From: Dryas octopetala
Lineage: Eukaryota > Streptophyta > Magnoliopsida > Rosales > Rosaceae
DNA length: 64,000 nucleotides
Assembly: GCA_963921425.1 (NCBI GenBank)
Contig: OY992836.1
Coordinates: 3,797,825-3,861,824 of the forward strand
Reading direction: 5' to 3'
In this document: piece after piece, positions 48,541 to 60,213 of the stretch
Layout of the letters: the number at the start of each line of letters is the position of its first letter
Numbering within the stretch: position 1 is the first letter of the stretch
The notes under the pieces: generated by a model
What the model was told of the DNA's origin: nothing
Databases searched by the model: none
What the model saw: only the letters and a program-made list of their open reading frames with translations
Translations under genes and position numbers: made by a program

Positions 48541-49200
48541 TTTTTTTTTTTTTGGGGGATAAAAACCAAGAAAAAAGAAGTACAAAACAAGATGGGCGAT
48601 GAGTCCAATAGGATCAAACACCTAATAAAACCAAAATCCCACAAAACCCAACTAGAAAGCAAAGCAAACAGTTCAGGGTCAAACAGTTCCACTTAATCTA
48701 AAATGGCAGACCAGTCCAAATGGATCATACTAAGTGGAACTTCCTTGAAATGTTGGGGCAGATGCTCATAGGGAAGGTAGAAATCTGATCCCCTTTCACA
48801 GCAAAGCCAACTCTTCCTCTATCCTCAATGGTTCTTCTGTTCCTTTCCCACCAAACCACCCATATAACTGCCAGAACAGCAGAGTTCAATAGGGTGGAAA
48901 CTCTCCACCGTTTAGCAGAGAGTTACAAATTCTTGGGACCACCCACTCCAAACCAAAAGCCATAAGCAACCTACTCCGGATTATTGTTGAAGACTAGCAA
49001 TGTAAAAAGATATGGTTGGAAGATTCATCTGCAGTTTTGTACAGTACACACCAATGAGGAGATAATGAAGAGGGCCTTCTCTTCTGAAGCATGCCACAAG
49101 TAATTATATTACTATGAACCACCAACCAAGAAAGAAATTGAACTTGGTTGGTAACCCAACTTTCCAATATGAGGTCTCCATTAACAATCATGATTATTGA
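48541..49200 (-). mobile_element. 5'-truncated LINE fragment in TOP3A intron 11
   Basis: On the minus strand the translation near 49190-48994 ('LQKRRPSSLSPHWCVLYKTA' then 'SSNHIFLHC') is the zf-RVT region of a plant L1-type LINE. The fragment ends in a poly-A tail (the T run at 48541-48554 on the plus strand). Insertion is antisense to TOP3A. Confidence 0.7.
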
Positions 49201-49387
49201 TATGGTTTGAAAAATTTGATCTTGTTTCTAGGATCCTTTATTTTGTTAAGAATTTCTTCCTTGAAGCACTTATCATGGAGAAGGGGGGAGGGGGGAGAGT
49301 GCTGCTAAAACGACAATTATATTAAGCATGCTGCATGATGGTGCAATGTGTGTACAAAAATTTGTGATTGGAATTCTGATCCACATT

Positions 49388-49915
49388 TTTTTTTTTTGAG
49401 AAGAAACGAGAACTTTTATTAAAAATAAAAAGTTAAAAAACACAGAGTGGATCAGGAATCCACAAACTTATAAAGAAAAAAAAAAAAAAAGTGATCTCAG
49501 ATAGGAAAAACCCCAAGACATCGCCCCACAACTAGTCTCACTGCACAACAGCTAACACGTTCAGCATAATAGAAGATATAGAGTGTGCCCAAAAATCCGC
49601 CGTAACTGATGCCCATAAAGCAGCCCAGAATTTCGCTCGCTCCCAAAGAACTTCCACTTCAACCCCCTTATGATCATCAAAAATTCTTCTATTGTGCTCC
49701 ATCCATAAAACCCAAAAAAAGCCAGCACCAAGGATCTCCATAGGGTTTTTGCTTTTTTCCCCTTCCCTAAGGCCTGAAAGCAGGTACTCAAAAGCTCAGA
49801 ACAATTTTGTGGTATTACCCATGAAGCGCCAACCTCCCTAAACAACTTCCACCACAATTGTAAAGAGTAAGAGCAATGAAGGAAAACATGGTCCACACTC
49901 TCCTCCCCCGCTTTA
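49388..49915 (-). mobile_element. Second 5'-truncated LINE fragment in TOP3A intron 11
   Basis: Minus-strand frames give 'DHVFLHCSYSLQLWWKLF' (49896 downward) and, in another frame, 'FFWVLWMEHNRRIFDD', the usual LINE C-terminus, with a poly-A tail (T run at 49388-49400). It is a different subfamily from its neighbour and also antisense to TOP3A. Confidence 0.75.
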
Positions 49916-50799
49916 CATACTTATCTTAATACTTTGAAACACACAGAAGAAAAACCAAAGGATAGAAGCCCTTGGGAGCCCAAGTGGTGAGGGTGGGTGG
50001 GGTAAGGGTTAGGATTAGGCTAGGTCCAGGGTTCGTCAATATTACAGTACAATTTTCAATGATTACACCCAACACCCATATTTTCATAGATTACAGTACA
50101 ATTTTCAATGTTCTGAAACATTATGGTTAACCTTATGCTTTACGTCATAGACTGCATTGTAAAACCAGAGGATCTGATATACATGACAACTTTAATTATT
50201 TATGTTGCAGTTTGTTCCAACAACGTTGACTCTAGATTCAGGAGTTACTAGGCCTCCACCACCGTTGAGTGAAGCTGATTTGCTGAGTTGTATGGACAAG
50301 GTGATAAAATTATATATTTTGATCCGTCTTATGATTTTGTTGCTGACTCTATCACTTAATCTATTTTTAAGTTTTCATAGGCAGTTACACTAGTACTTCT
50401 TCGTGTGTGCATGTATATATTTCGTATATGCTTGCATTAAATCTTAATATATTTATAACTTTTTTCTTGATTTTACAGGAGGGCATTGGTACAGATGCAA
50501 CAATGCATGTAAGGGAACAACAGTGTGGAAAATAAATGGTGAAGTTACCATGTGTTGGAAAAATCTACGGGTTATATGCAATTGTTTTGAATTTGAGCTG
50601 AGTTATTTAGTACGCTCACGAAAGACTGGATTACTAGCAATGAAAATCATAGCCTTACTATCAAAATACGTCTTCATGGTGGCACCACATCAACTCCCAT
50701 GTTTTGAGGAAGAGAGGGAACCCATAACACTTTGGTGACTGCATGTGCCAAAGCCCTATATTCAGTTTAAGTACTTGAAAGTGCAACCACACTTCGCTT

Positions 50800-51310
50800 T
50801 TTACTGTCTCAGGATTGGGCTCAGTTCTTGAGGTCTGGTGTTCGGGCTCAGGTTTTGAGTTCGAAGTCTCGGTATTGAGGTCCAGGTCCAATGTCTAGGG
50901 CTCGAGGTTTAGGTTCAAGGTCTGGGCCTGGGTTCAGGTTTTGGGATTCAAAATATAGGGTGCAGGGTCACAGTCCACCTAAGGTTGGGATCCATGACCC
51001 GAGCTTGGAGTGGGATGCCTCATCTCGGGGTTTGAGATCCAGGATTTGGGGGTTGGGTCTAGCACATGGAATACAAGTATGAGGTTCGGGGTTTGGGCCT
51101 CGAGTCTGACATACGGGGCTTGTAGTTGAGGTCTTGTGTCTGGGATTTGGTGCTCGGAGTCTTGTTTCAAGTCATGGGTTTTTGACTGAAGGTCCTTGTC
51201 CGTGATATAGAGTCCATGGTTCGGGTCTCTGGACTTGGAATGTGGGATACAGAGTCCTTATCGAAAATCTGGGGCTTGGGGTCTATGTCCGGGTTTGAGG
51301 TAAGGTACCT
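50800..51310. repeat. Degenerate G-rich minisatellite in the gap of TOP3A
   Basis: About 500 bp made of loosely repeated 'ggtctcgggttt' / 'gaggttcaggg' units, like those at 2900-3035. It lies between TOP3A exons 13 and 14, exactly where the exons for about 140 residues should be. Confidence 0.65.
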
Positions 51311-53068
51311 AGAGGTTGATGTTCTATCTATCTGTCCTATTTACAATTTAAGACTCCATTCTCATGTGCTTACCTCTCAGTATACCCTTTCTAGGTACAG
51401 CCACCTGATAACTATTTATTTCTGTTCAAATAAGAAAAACAAAACTCTATGAGACTACATTTTTCATTTTCCATGACATCACTTTGGTTATAATAATTGT
51501 AACACCTGTTTGCTACACCTTTGCAGTGTAGGAATGTTGTCTGGCTCCCTGGATCGTATCAGAAGCAGTTGTAACAACTAATGTTTGCAACTCATGCACT
51601 CCAGGTTTCATTATCTCTATTATTTTACTGCTTTTAAGTTACCCAAATGACTTATGCAAATGCTATTCAAAATGTTCTTTGTGCAGATGCAATTAGATAC
51701 TATCCACTAGATGTTAACTTGTTAGAGTCTCAAGTTATTTCATCTCTACCCTGAATTAGAGTGTCTATAAGTTGGTACACGTTCTTTGTGAAAATGAACC
51801 CATTCCTATTATTCTTCTAACAAGGTAATTACTTTAAGGAGCACTTCGTATGCATGTTGTGTTTTGTTGGAATCTGGTCCTTGGCTGCGGGTGGGGTTGG
51901 TGGGGTTGTGAAACAGAAAATCCAACTGGCATTCAAAATGTGCATCAACAGCCTCTGAGAAATCTGGCCCAAATCCTTCACCAACTTTTCAAATCCCTGT
52001 TTCTGTCAAGGATTTTCTGTTTCACAGCCATTGTACTTTGCAAAACCAGCAGAGTTGCATTGTGAAAGTCAACTGCTTAAATCTTTAGCTTACTCAAAAT
52101 ATTTTCCCAAATAACCATTATTTTGTGTCTGTCAAATCCTCTAGTGCACCTAATTGGTCATTATTGTTGCATGCCCCTAGTAAGATTGAGTATTATGTCA
52201 CATAAATTACATGCAAATAAGGCAGCTAATTGTTGGCACAGTTTAAAACTTGATAATGTACTTCCACTTTGTTGGACCTACTTTGGGTATACATCATTTA
52301 TCCAATGGTATTTAAAAAACGCATCGAGTAGTGTTGCACAACTGTATTTCGATCCACCGACACCCACACAGTACACATACACAAATGCCAGTACACATAC
52401 ACAAATGCCTCGGCATCTCTACAGTATCAAACTTTTAACTTTGGTGTTCTCATGCACTGGCTATTGCACTGTTCTTATTTTGTGTCACTTAAGTTATGAA
52501 CGGTTCATGTATTTAACCTGATTGAAAGCATCCATGTGGCACAGGTTTCCAGAAAGATTCACATTAATACATTCTTTACACTAATTATGTGTTTGACCTT
52601 TTCTCATGTTTGAGCTCTCTTATGTTTCCTTATGATATTAATTTTTCAGGTCATGTGTGCTTGATTCAATTTACATTTCGCCGGCTGGAAATACCACCAA
52701 ACTACAGTGCCAACCATTTGGGTATGTGCAACCCCATAGTAATACGGGGATTATCTGGACACATTCTATTTTGAGACCTGTTCCCTGCTCCAGGGATGCA
52801 ACAATCATTTAGTGTGTTATTATGATATTTCGCATATAAAAATTTTATTGCTTATTATGTCTGATTGATTTTTTGGCCAAGAATATTTATCCATATGCAT
52901 GAATACATTATCGTCAAACAAAATATTAAACTCCTAAAACGAATTTGCCCATCCCAAAAAATGAAGATCCTCCGTATCTATTTCTGTTTTATATTTCTTA
53001 GGTTTATTCATTTTTATTTCGGTTTTGTTCTCCATGGTTCATGATTGTGGTTAATGTATAGTGTTAAA

Positions 53069-53596
53069 GTTAGAGCATCCTGTCAAGGGTTTAGGGACAC
53101 ATTCTCCTTATCCTGGTCTCAGTTCACACTTCAGAGTCCCTATAATGCATGTGATAGATTGGTATGGACAGAGCTACTATCATAAGAATAATTTTGGCCA
53201 GATTTGCCATACTAATAAAAAGAACCCTGTAAGGTGTTTTGGAATAGCAGAATGATGGCCATTTTTTGGGTTATTTGGATGGAGAGGAATCGAAGAATTT
53301 TTTAGGATTATAGGGGAGCAGATGTTGAAGAATTGTGGGATCGAGTAGTTTTTTGGTCCTCCCTTTGGGCATCTGTTACTAGTGACTTCAGGGGTGTATA
53401 TTTATTCGATATAATTTTAGATTGGAGGGTAGCACTTAGATAAATGGATTCTGCTTTATGAGGCCTAACTCTATGTTTTTCTTTTTGATCTTTTCTCTTA
53501 ATAATGGACATCTTGTCCATTGCGTGTATTTCTTTGAGTTTTGATCAATAAAAAGTTTCTTCTCAAAAAAAAAAAAAGGTTAGAGCATCCTGTCAA
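53069..53596 (+). mobile_element. 5'-truncated LINE with 18-bp target-site duplication in a TOP3A intron
   Basis: A body of about 490 bp (53087-53577) ends in 13 A residues. It is flanked by identical copies of gttagagcatcctgtcaa (53069-53086 and 53579-53596). Translation pieces such as 'WMERNRRIF'-like sequence near 53275 and an AATAAA-like 'caataaaaag' near 53547 identify the 3' end of a LINE in the sense orientation. The perfect duplication marks a recent insertion. Confidence 0.85.
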
Positions 53597-54526
53597 TTTA
53601 GAGCATTGAAAATAATTTACTGATGTCTTACTCTTCTCCTGTCAACTTTGTACCAGTTCCAAGGTACTGTTTTAATAAGAAAACCTATCCAAGGCAGATT
53701 TGGTTTACTACTTTAAAAATCTTTTTAAATTACTTAACAGAAGCTAAATTCTCAACCACCAATTTTCCTAGAAACTCCAGGGCCTCTAGATGGTTTTGCA
53801 ACTATTTGTGACCAATTTCCTATAGGCTTAATACTAACCATAAATTCTTAATCAAACTGCCAGATTGAGTGGATTCGCTTCCTAGTATTAAATAAACTCC
53901 AAAACAGTGGGTAACAGTGAGGACTTTGATCACCTAACTGCTCCTATTTGTCATCTAGTGTTTCTTAAGGTTGTCTTTGGTCCTATTACTCCACTAGGGC
54001 CTCAAACACTCAAGTTTTCCAACAAGAACAGTTTGATTTTATTGCGAGTGATACTTGGTGTGTTTAAGTGTCAATTAACCTGTAACCAACAAACTAATCG
54101 AGGTACCTACAAGTCAGCACACTAGGGTTGTCTTATTACCAACTTAGCTTGCATTGGACTTCCTAGCTTCATTTTCTACTCGAGACTGAAACTAGGTGAT
54201 GTAAGTGTAGTTGCACTTCTCACTTAACAAAAATATCAACAAGAAGGGGTGAGTGTTTGCCTGCATTTACCAAAGGTTTGGTGTTCAAGAGAAGGAGAAG
54301 TCCCCGTGGAGTGAGATACATATTTGGACTTTCCATGATCAAGGATTATAAGATTTCCAGGCAAGAAGTGGAAGTATTTGTGCATGCGTAATAAAGACCT
54401 AAGAAAAAAAGATTGTTGAGAAAGAACCTAAGAAGTCTACAAGACTCTTTCCCTCAAACTCGAAATCATTAGACTCACTAGACTCTGATGCACTATCACT
54501 CCAATTCAAATTCATTGCCTTTTCGA

Positions 54527-54672
54527 ATGTGACCTCTTTGTGAATGAAAGTATTATACTTGATGTATTTCATGACTCATTCATTTCAGGTGAAATTTGCT
54601 TTTTGGTTTACTCTATGTGATGTGTTATGTGGAACCAACTGTTATATTTCTTTTTATTTATTGACGTTTCAT

Positions 54673-54748
<76 letters not shown>

Positions 54749-55368
54749 ATCTCTGTGTGTGTCTGTGTGTCAATAACTGACCCTGTAAGCCTCAGATTTG
54801 GACTATATTTTATGAGTTGTCGATCTCTCTCTATTTTTCTATAGTAGGGCCATGACCTCAGTTATGATATAATGTCCTGTGCAATGTCTAGAGTTATACT
54901 GTTGTTTGCATTCCTTGTTTTTGTATCAAATTTAGTGGATGTGGCCTCTTTGTGAATTAAAGTATTATACTTGATATATTGCATGACTCATTCATTTCAG
55001 GTGGAAATTGCTTTTGGGTTTACTCTATGTGATAGGTTATGTGGAACCGACCTATATTTCTTTTTATTTATTGATGTTCCATTTTTTGCTCTCTCTCTCT
55101 CTTTCTCTCTCTCTATATATATAGATATATACCTCTGTGTGTGTGTGTGTGTGAGTGTATATATATATATATATATATCTCTGTGTGTGTGTGTGTATGA
55201 ATCAATACCTGACCCTGTAAGCCTTAGATTCGTACTATATACTATGAGTTGTCAATCTTTCTCTATTATTCTATAGTAGGGCCATGACCTCAGTTATGAC
55301 ATAATGTCCTGTGCAATGTCTAGAGTTATACTCTTGTTTGCATTCCTTGTCATAGTATCAACTTTAGT
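54527..55368. repeat. Tandem duplication of about 412 bp with CT/TA/GT microsatellites
   Basis: The sequence starting 'cctctttgtgaat' and containing 'catgactcattcatttcagg' is present at 54527-54938 and again at 54939-55368. Each copy holds a CT run (54675-54730, 55088-55113), a TA run and a GT run of different lengths. It lies in the TOP3A intron before exon 16. Open frames over it are not coding. Confidence 0.8.
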
Positions 55369-57560
55369 TACTCTTTGTGCTTATATGTCTTCTATATGGC
55401 TGACTAAAACCTTTTCTTTTTGGTGCTTCCATCTGCTTGCACAGATGCATATAAATAATTGTTTCTATTACTCTTCGATGTTTTCCATTATCATTACATC
55501 TTATGTGCACACCCATTTTTGCAGAGAATTCCAACACATGTATTGCACACACAAAACATTCGAAATGTCACACCCTTACACCATACATTATTTGTTGGTC
55601 AAGTAATGTTCTCTCTAAAGTTGGAATTTGCAGTTGGTCTAACTTGGAATTTCATATATACACAATTAGGTTGCATTGGCGGCTGTGATGAGACTCTTAG
55701 ACAATTGACGGAAATTTGTGGAACTGGATCTCGGTTGTCAGGTTTGCTTGTCTGAGAAAATAAAATATTTTTTATTTCAAACAAAACGACCAATTTGTAT
55801 ATGAATTGTTGTTACAGATGTTATATTTTGAGTAATCTTTCTACAAAATTCTTGAAGTCTTTCAGTTTCATATCTTATTCCCATCCTTTTCATTTTTCAT
55901 GGCCCTCCACTGTCTGTACTCTGTAATAAACCAGGAAGTGACCTGCATGGTAGTTTTCTATCAGAGGATAGGGCATCATCATCGAGATGATTATCATACC
56001 TGCATTGTTTTTATGGTATTAGGATTAATTTTGTAGTTTTCCCCAAAATGGGAGAAACTTTTATTGAAAACAAAGCAGAAATTTGAATTAACATTAGTAA
56101 GCCTTGTAGTGGAGTGCAGGTTATAATTGTACACAAAATAGAACTGGTTCAACAGTATGATACATAGCTTGGAATGTATAATAAGATAGGGTTAGCTTAT
56201 AGATCAAGTTCTCAGAATCATGAATGTGATAAGACAGTTTTACTTGTAAGAGTGATGCAATCCTAGACGAGAAGTTTGAACAAAATCTGCTGTACTATAT
56301 CCAATTTTGTAGGTTTCCAATATTCGTCACTGAACAGCATATAAATTTTGGAAGTTGATCATTTAAGATTTTTCTATACAGAAAAATCAAAATTTTTTTT
56401 ACTGCAGACAGTTGACTGTCTAGTCCAACTAAAGAGGAGTACTTAGATTCTTTTGTTGTTATATGTATCACCAAATGCCAATTTTTTTACCATATGCTTG
56501 ATATGTTTTTCAGCAAGAGGGCAAGCACCAGCAATGTCCAGTAATGTCCAACAAAGTAATACCAGGCAGCGTGCTTGCATATACTGTCACCAAATAGGGC
56601 ATTCTTCAGGCGACTGCCCTTCCCAATCTTCAGGTATGAATGTACCAGTGCTAGGCCTCGAGCTATGAATGTACAAAGTGGTATGACTTCTCAGCTTCCA
56701 TTTTATTTTATTAGAAGTTATTGCATGGTTTAAATATCTGAGACAAGTTATAATCATGGGAGATGGAGCAGACAATGTTATACTGTTAGAGGTGTTGTAT
56801 TAGCAGTCTCGTGGAACATGTAAATCAAAATGATAGTTATAGAATTTTTAGTACAAGACATTTTTTGAATACTTTATGCTGGTACCAGTGTGAGGGAAGC
56901 CTGCAGGGACAATCAACATATGGCTCTTATGGTAGTGATATTTTTTAGACGAATATTACTGAACAGTGGCATTTTTGGGAATGTCTTATTGTGCAGCCAG
57001 TGGGATAACATACGAATCATCCTAAAAGATTAAGCTTGCAGGATCTGATATGTTTATTTATTATTTTAAGCTCTTCCCCTAAAATATAGACGTAACACCC
57101 CCTCATAGCCATGTGAGCATAAAATATGGAATTTGAAATTTTTTTTGAAGGTATTAGGATTCAAACAGAAGATTTAGTGCTTAAACTTTCACAAAATAAG
57201 ACATTTATTCTAACACGTTGTGCCCCCCCTGTTGTTAAAGTACACCAAGCAGACCTTAGTCCACGCAAAGGCATTAACACTCATTTTTAGTAAAGCATGA
57301 TAATTGTCTCAACAGTTTTTGATCCTTGATCCCCTGGATTACCCTTGAGTGGCCAGTTGACTGAATTTGTGATTTTGTTGCTCTTCGAGCCCCGCTTGGG
57401 CGAACTAATATGCATTCTGATACTGTGTTTATTTAGCAGGACAAATATCAGTCTCATGTAATTCATGTGGGGAACCATGTGCTTTACGAACTGCTAACAC
57501 AGCAGCTAACAGGGGAAGAAAATTCTACTCATGTCAGTCACAGGAGTGCAACTTCTTTGT

Positions 57561-58414
57561 GTATGTACACTATATAAATCTTGAACCTATTATATTTTTC
57601 TTATTTTTTTCTTTAAAAGCTGTCAAATAAGACCCCGCGGGACTTGTTTTGTGTTGTTTTTCATCGCTTACAAGTCTTGTAAGTCTTATTTTTTAAATTT
57701 GTTTCCAAAAGAGTACAACTTATCTCTTTAAAGTAGTTACCATTTGTAAGTTCATTTAAGTAGAAATTTACTTGACATTATATTCGAAATGACCAAAATG
57801 AAATAAGCTCTGAGAATATATTCATTCATTTGGAAAAAGAATGGCCAAAATCAAATAAATTTGTCGTACGTTAGAAACTAAATATTAGTCTTAGTTTACA
57901 ATTATTTTTGAACTACTTATATTTTGAACTAAATAATTCATTGCTTTTCCTCAAATGAATTTAACTGGGATTTTATACACAAAAAAAATAAAAAAATAAA
58001 AACCTAATGTATAAAATACATTAAACTTTTCCATTTCACGCCAAAGAAATTATTATAATTCTTATTTTAATTTTGTGATTGGAATTATATTTAGCTTTTC
58101 AATTTTATTAAAATTGTTTACATATCTGTATTTGGTTTGGATATTAGAAATTACAGCAAAATGTACATTTTGGTTTTTGTAATAAATATATGTTAGTATA
58201 ATATTATGACATTTTGGGAAAATATTTTGAAAGTAGGACTCGGGTCTTACAAAAATGTTTTACGAATCATTAGTCTTTCCAAAGGAAAATTCAAACTGAT
58301 CTATACTTTTCCATAAAATTATACTTGCTACAGTTTTATCTGGTCACAAGAGTTGATAATAATTGTCACCATCATCATGAATTATTATTTTAATAAAGAC
58401 ATTAGTTAGGCTTC
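57561..58414. other. AT-rich stretch after the last recognised TOP3A exon
   Basis: Begins with a plausible donor (GTATGT at 57561). I searched by eye for the Gly/Arg-rich tail and final CCHC knuckle expected after the GRF finger and found neither here nor beyond the inverted repeat. Confidence 0.4.
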
Positions 58415-58542
58415 GGAGGATGATTCTAAGCCTGAGGATGATCTTCTAGCTGATTCTCTAAACCGCCACCAGGTTTTCACTTTAACCTAGCTTATCAGTA
58501 GAGTAAGTTTTCTATTTGTTGACCTCATATTTGATCAAAGTG

Positions 58543-58800
58543 CAGGAACCACAAGTTGAGGAGGAAAAGTCTAAGTCTGAGGATGATCTCCCAGCTGATT
58601 CTTCTGCCAAACCGAAGCTAAGAAAAGGGGATGTCGATGAAGATGCTTTTTTACAACAGGCTCTTCAAATTTCCTTGAATGAAGACGAAGCAAAGATGTT
58701 TTTGAAGAATTATAATACTACAAAATTCACCCGCTGTGGGTACAACGAATTACATGACATAATTTCTAAAGAGGAGCACCAGCTTTGTGTTTTCGTTTAA
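58543..58800 (+). pseudogene. UIM exon in the left palindrome arm
   Basis: Begins after a plus-strand GTGCAG acceptor, then 'EPQVEEEKSKSEDDLPAD', spacer 'KPKLRKG', and UIM 'VDEDAFLQQALQISLNEDE' with the canonical Ala and Ser. The frame stops just after 'LCVFV' (TAA in place of the array's TGG), consistent with that point being intronic or with decay. Confidence 0.6.
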
Positions 58801-59826
58801 AATTCCTACTTTTACACCATGTGTATGGTTAGTTATTGATGGTATAATATTATATTTATAGGTTCTCAACTTCTTGGAAAAAATTCTACATAACTCATTC
58901 TATTCATTCCATTTGCAGATTGAGGATAAGCTTTCTGTTTTGGCGACAGAGATGGATAAGCCTGATTTGGTGTGGGAAGAGCTAGATCAGGTAAAGTTTT
59001 TCTTGATTTGTCAAAGGATAGATAATACCTGAACTTCTCTTTCATTTCATTTTTTTACCATCTGCTTTTTCTCTTTCCAGAGAAAGAAGATCTTGAGGCT
59101 GGAGATTGGGGATGGTTTTATCTATGTAGTCTCCCTTTCACTGAGCAGCAACCTTTTTTAGTTTCTCGCATGGGAGCATAAGGACCAAAAATGGGAGACT
59201 GGCATGGGAAAAATGAAACTTCCAATTTGATTTTCCACGTAAAGATACTTTAGCCAGTGTAATTGACTATGCTAAGAAGGACCATAACCTGGCTAAAGTA
59301 TCTTTACGTGGAAAAAGTATCTTTACGTGGAAAAAGTATCTTTAAGAAGGACCATAACCAGTCAATTACACTGGCTAAAGTATCTTTACGTGGAAAATCA
59401 AATTGGAAGTTTCCTTTTTCCCATGCCAGTCTCCCATTTTTTGTCCTTATGCTCCCTGCGAGAAACTAAAAAAGGTTGCTGCTCAGTGAAAGGGAGACTA
59501 CATAGATAAAACCATCCCCAATCTCCAGCCTCAAGATCTTCTTTCTCTGGAAAGAGAAAAAGCAAATGGTAAAAAAATGAAATGAAAGAGAAGTTCAGGT
59601 ATTATCTATCCTTTGACAAATCAAGAAAAACTTTACCTGATCTAGCTCTTCCCACACCAAATCAGGTTTATCCATCTCTGTCGCCAAAACAGAAAGCTTA
59701 TCCTCAATCTGCAAATGGAATGAATAGAATGAGTTATGTAGAATTTTTTCCAAGAAGTTGAGAACCTATAAATATAATATTATACCATCAATAACTAACC
59801 ATACACATGGTGTAAAAGTAGGAATT

Positions 59827-60084
59827 TTAAACGAAAACACAAAGCTGGTGCTCCTCTTTAGAAATTATGTCATGTAATTCGTTGTACCCACAGCGGGTGA
59901 ATTTTGGAGTATTATAATTCTTCAAAAACATCTTTGCTTCGTCTTCATTCAAGGAAATTTGAAGAGCCTGTTGTAAAAAAGCATCTTCTTCGACATCCCC
60001 TTTTCTTAGCTTCGGTTTGGCAGAAGAATCAGCTGGGAGATCATCCTCAGACTTAGACTTTTCCTCCTCAACTTGTGGTTCCTG
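59827..60084 (-). pseudogene. UIM exon in the right palindrome arm
   Basis: Same content as the left-arm exon in opposite orientation, with 'VEEDAFLQQALQISL' and 'NYNTPKFTRCGY' (Thr to Pro). It also ends after 'LCVFV'. It has the array's orientation, minus strand. Confidence 0.6.
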
Positions 60085-60213
60085 CACTTTGATCAAATAT
60101 GAGGTCAACAAATAGAAAACTTACTCTACTGATAAGCTAGGTTAAAGTGAAAACCTGGTGGCGGTTTAGAGAATCAGCTAGGAGATCATCCTCAGGCTTA
60201 GAATCATCCTCCT

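Larger units (their letters stand above)
42838..57560 (+). pseudogene. TOP3A: DNA topoisomerase 3-alpha gene copy, broken (18 exons recognised)
   Basis: TOP3A is a type IA topoisomerase that dissolves double Holliday junctions with RECQ4A and RMI1 in the nucleus. Exons by homology: 42838-43113, 43548-43726, 43825-43897, 44157-44279, 44423-44544, 44622-44694, 44865-44981, 45877-45960, 46911-47090, 47225-47352, 48322-48396, 50211-50300, 50479-50508, 51527-51604, 52650-52721, 55670-55741, 56514-56633, 57440-57560. Toprim motifs ('AEKPSVAK', '[10 protein letters not shown]'), the catalytic tyrosine ('GFISYPRTE', exon 8), 'HPPIHPTKF', a CCHC knuckle ('CIYCHQIGH') and a GRF zinc finger ('[13 protein letters not shown]') are all present. 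Lesions: a 1-base loss near 47273 (exon 10 is 128 nt, not 129, giving an in-frame TAG), a 1-base loss near 51559, about 140 missing residues after 'GIGTDATMH', and no 3' end. Most introns fit GT-AG exactly. Assembly error could explain single bases but not the missing block. Confidence 0.85.
58415..60213. repeat. Long inverted repeat made of two UIM-gene copies
   Basis: The left arm (about 58415-59264, plus-strand reading) and right arm (about 59361-60213, minus-strand reading) each carry mini-exon, UIM exon, 'IEDKL' exon and the start of the next exon. In the first 230 bp the arms differ at about three positions. Both have 'VEEEKSKSED' where array units have 'VEEDKS', so the arms derive from one another and not independently from the array. 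The 95-bp centre contains three scrambled copies of 'aaagtatctttacgtggaaa'. Transcription through it would give a long double-stranded hairpin. Confidence 0.85.

Noticed and set aside
54544-55276. Open frames with Leu-Ser and Tyr-Ile repeats
   Set aside because: They are translations of CT, TA and GT microsatellites within a duplicated intron segment.
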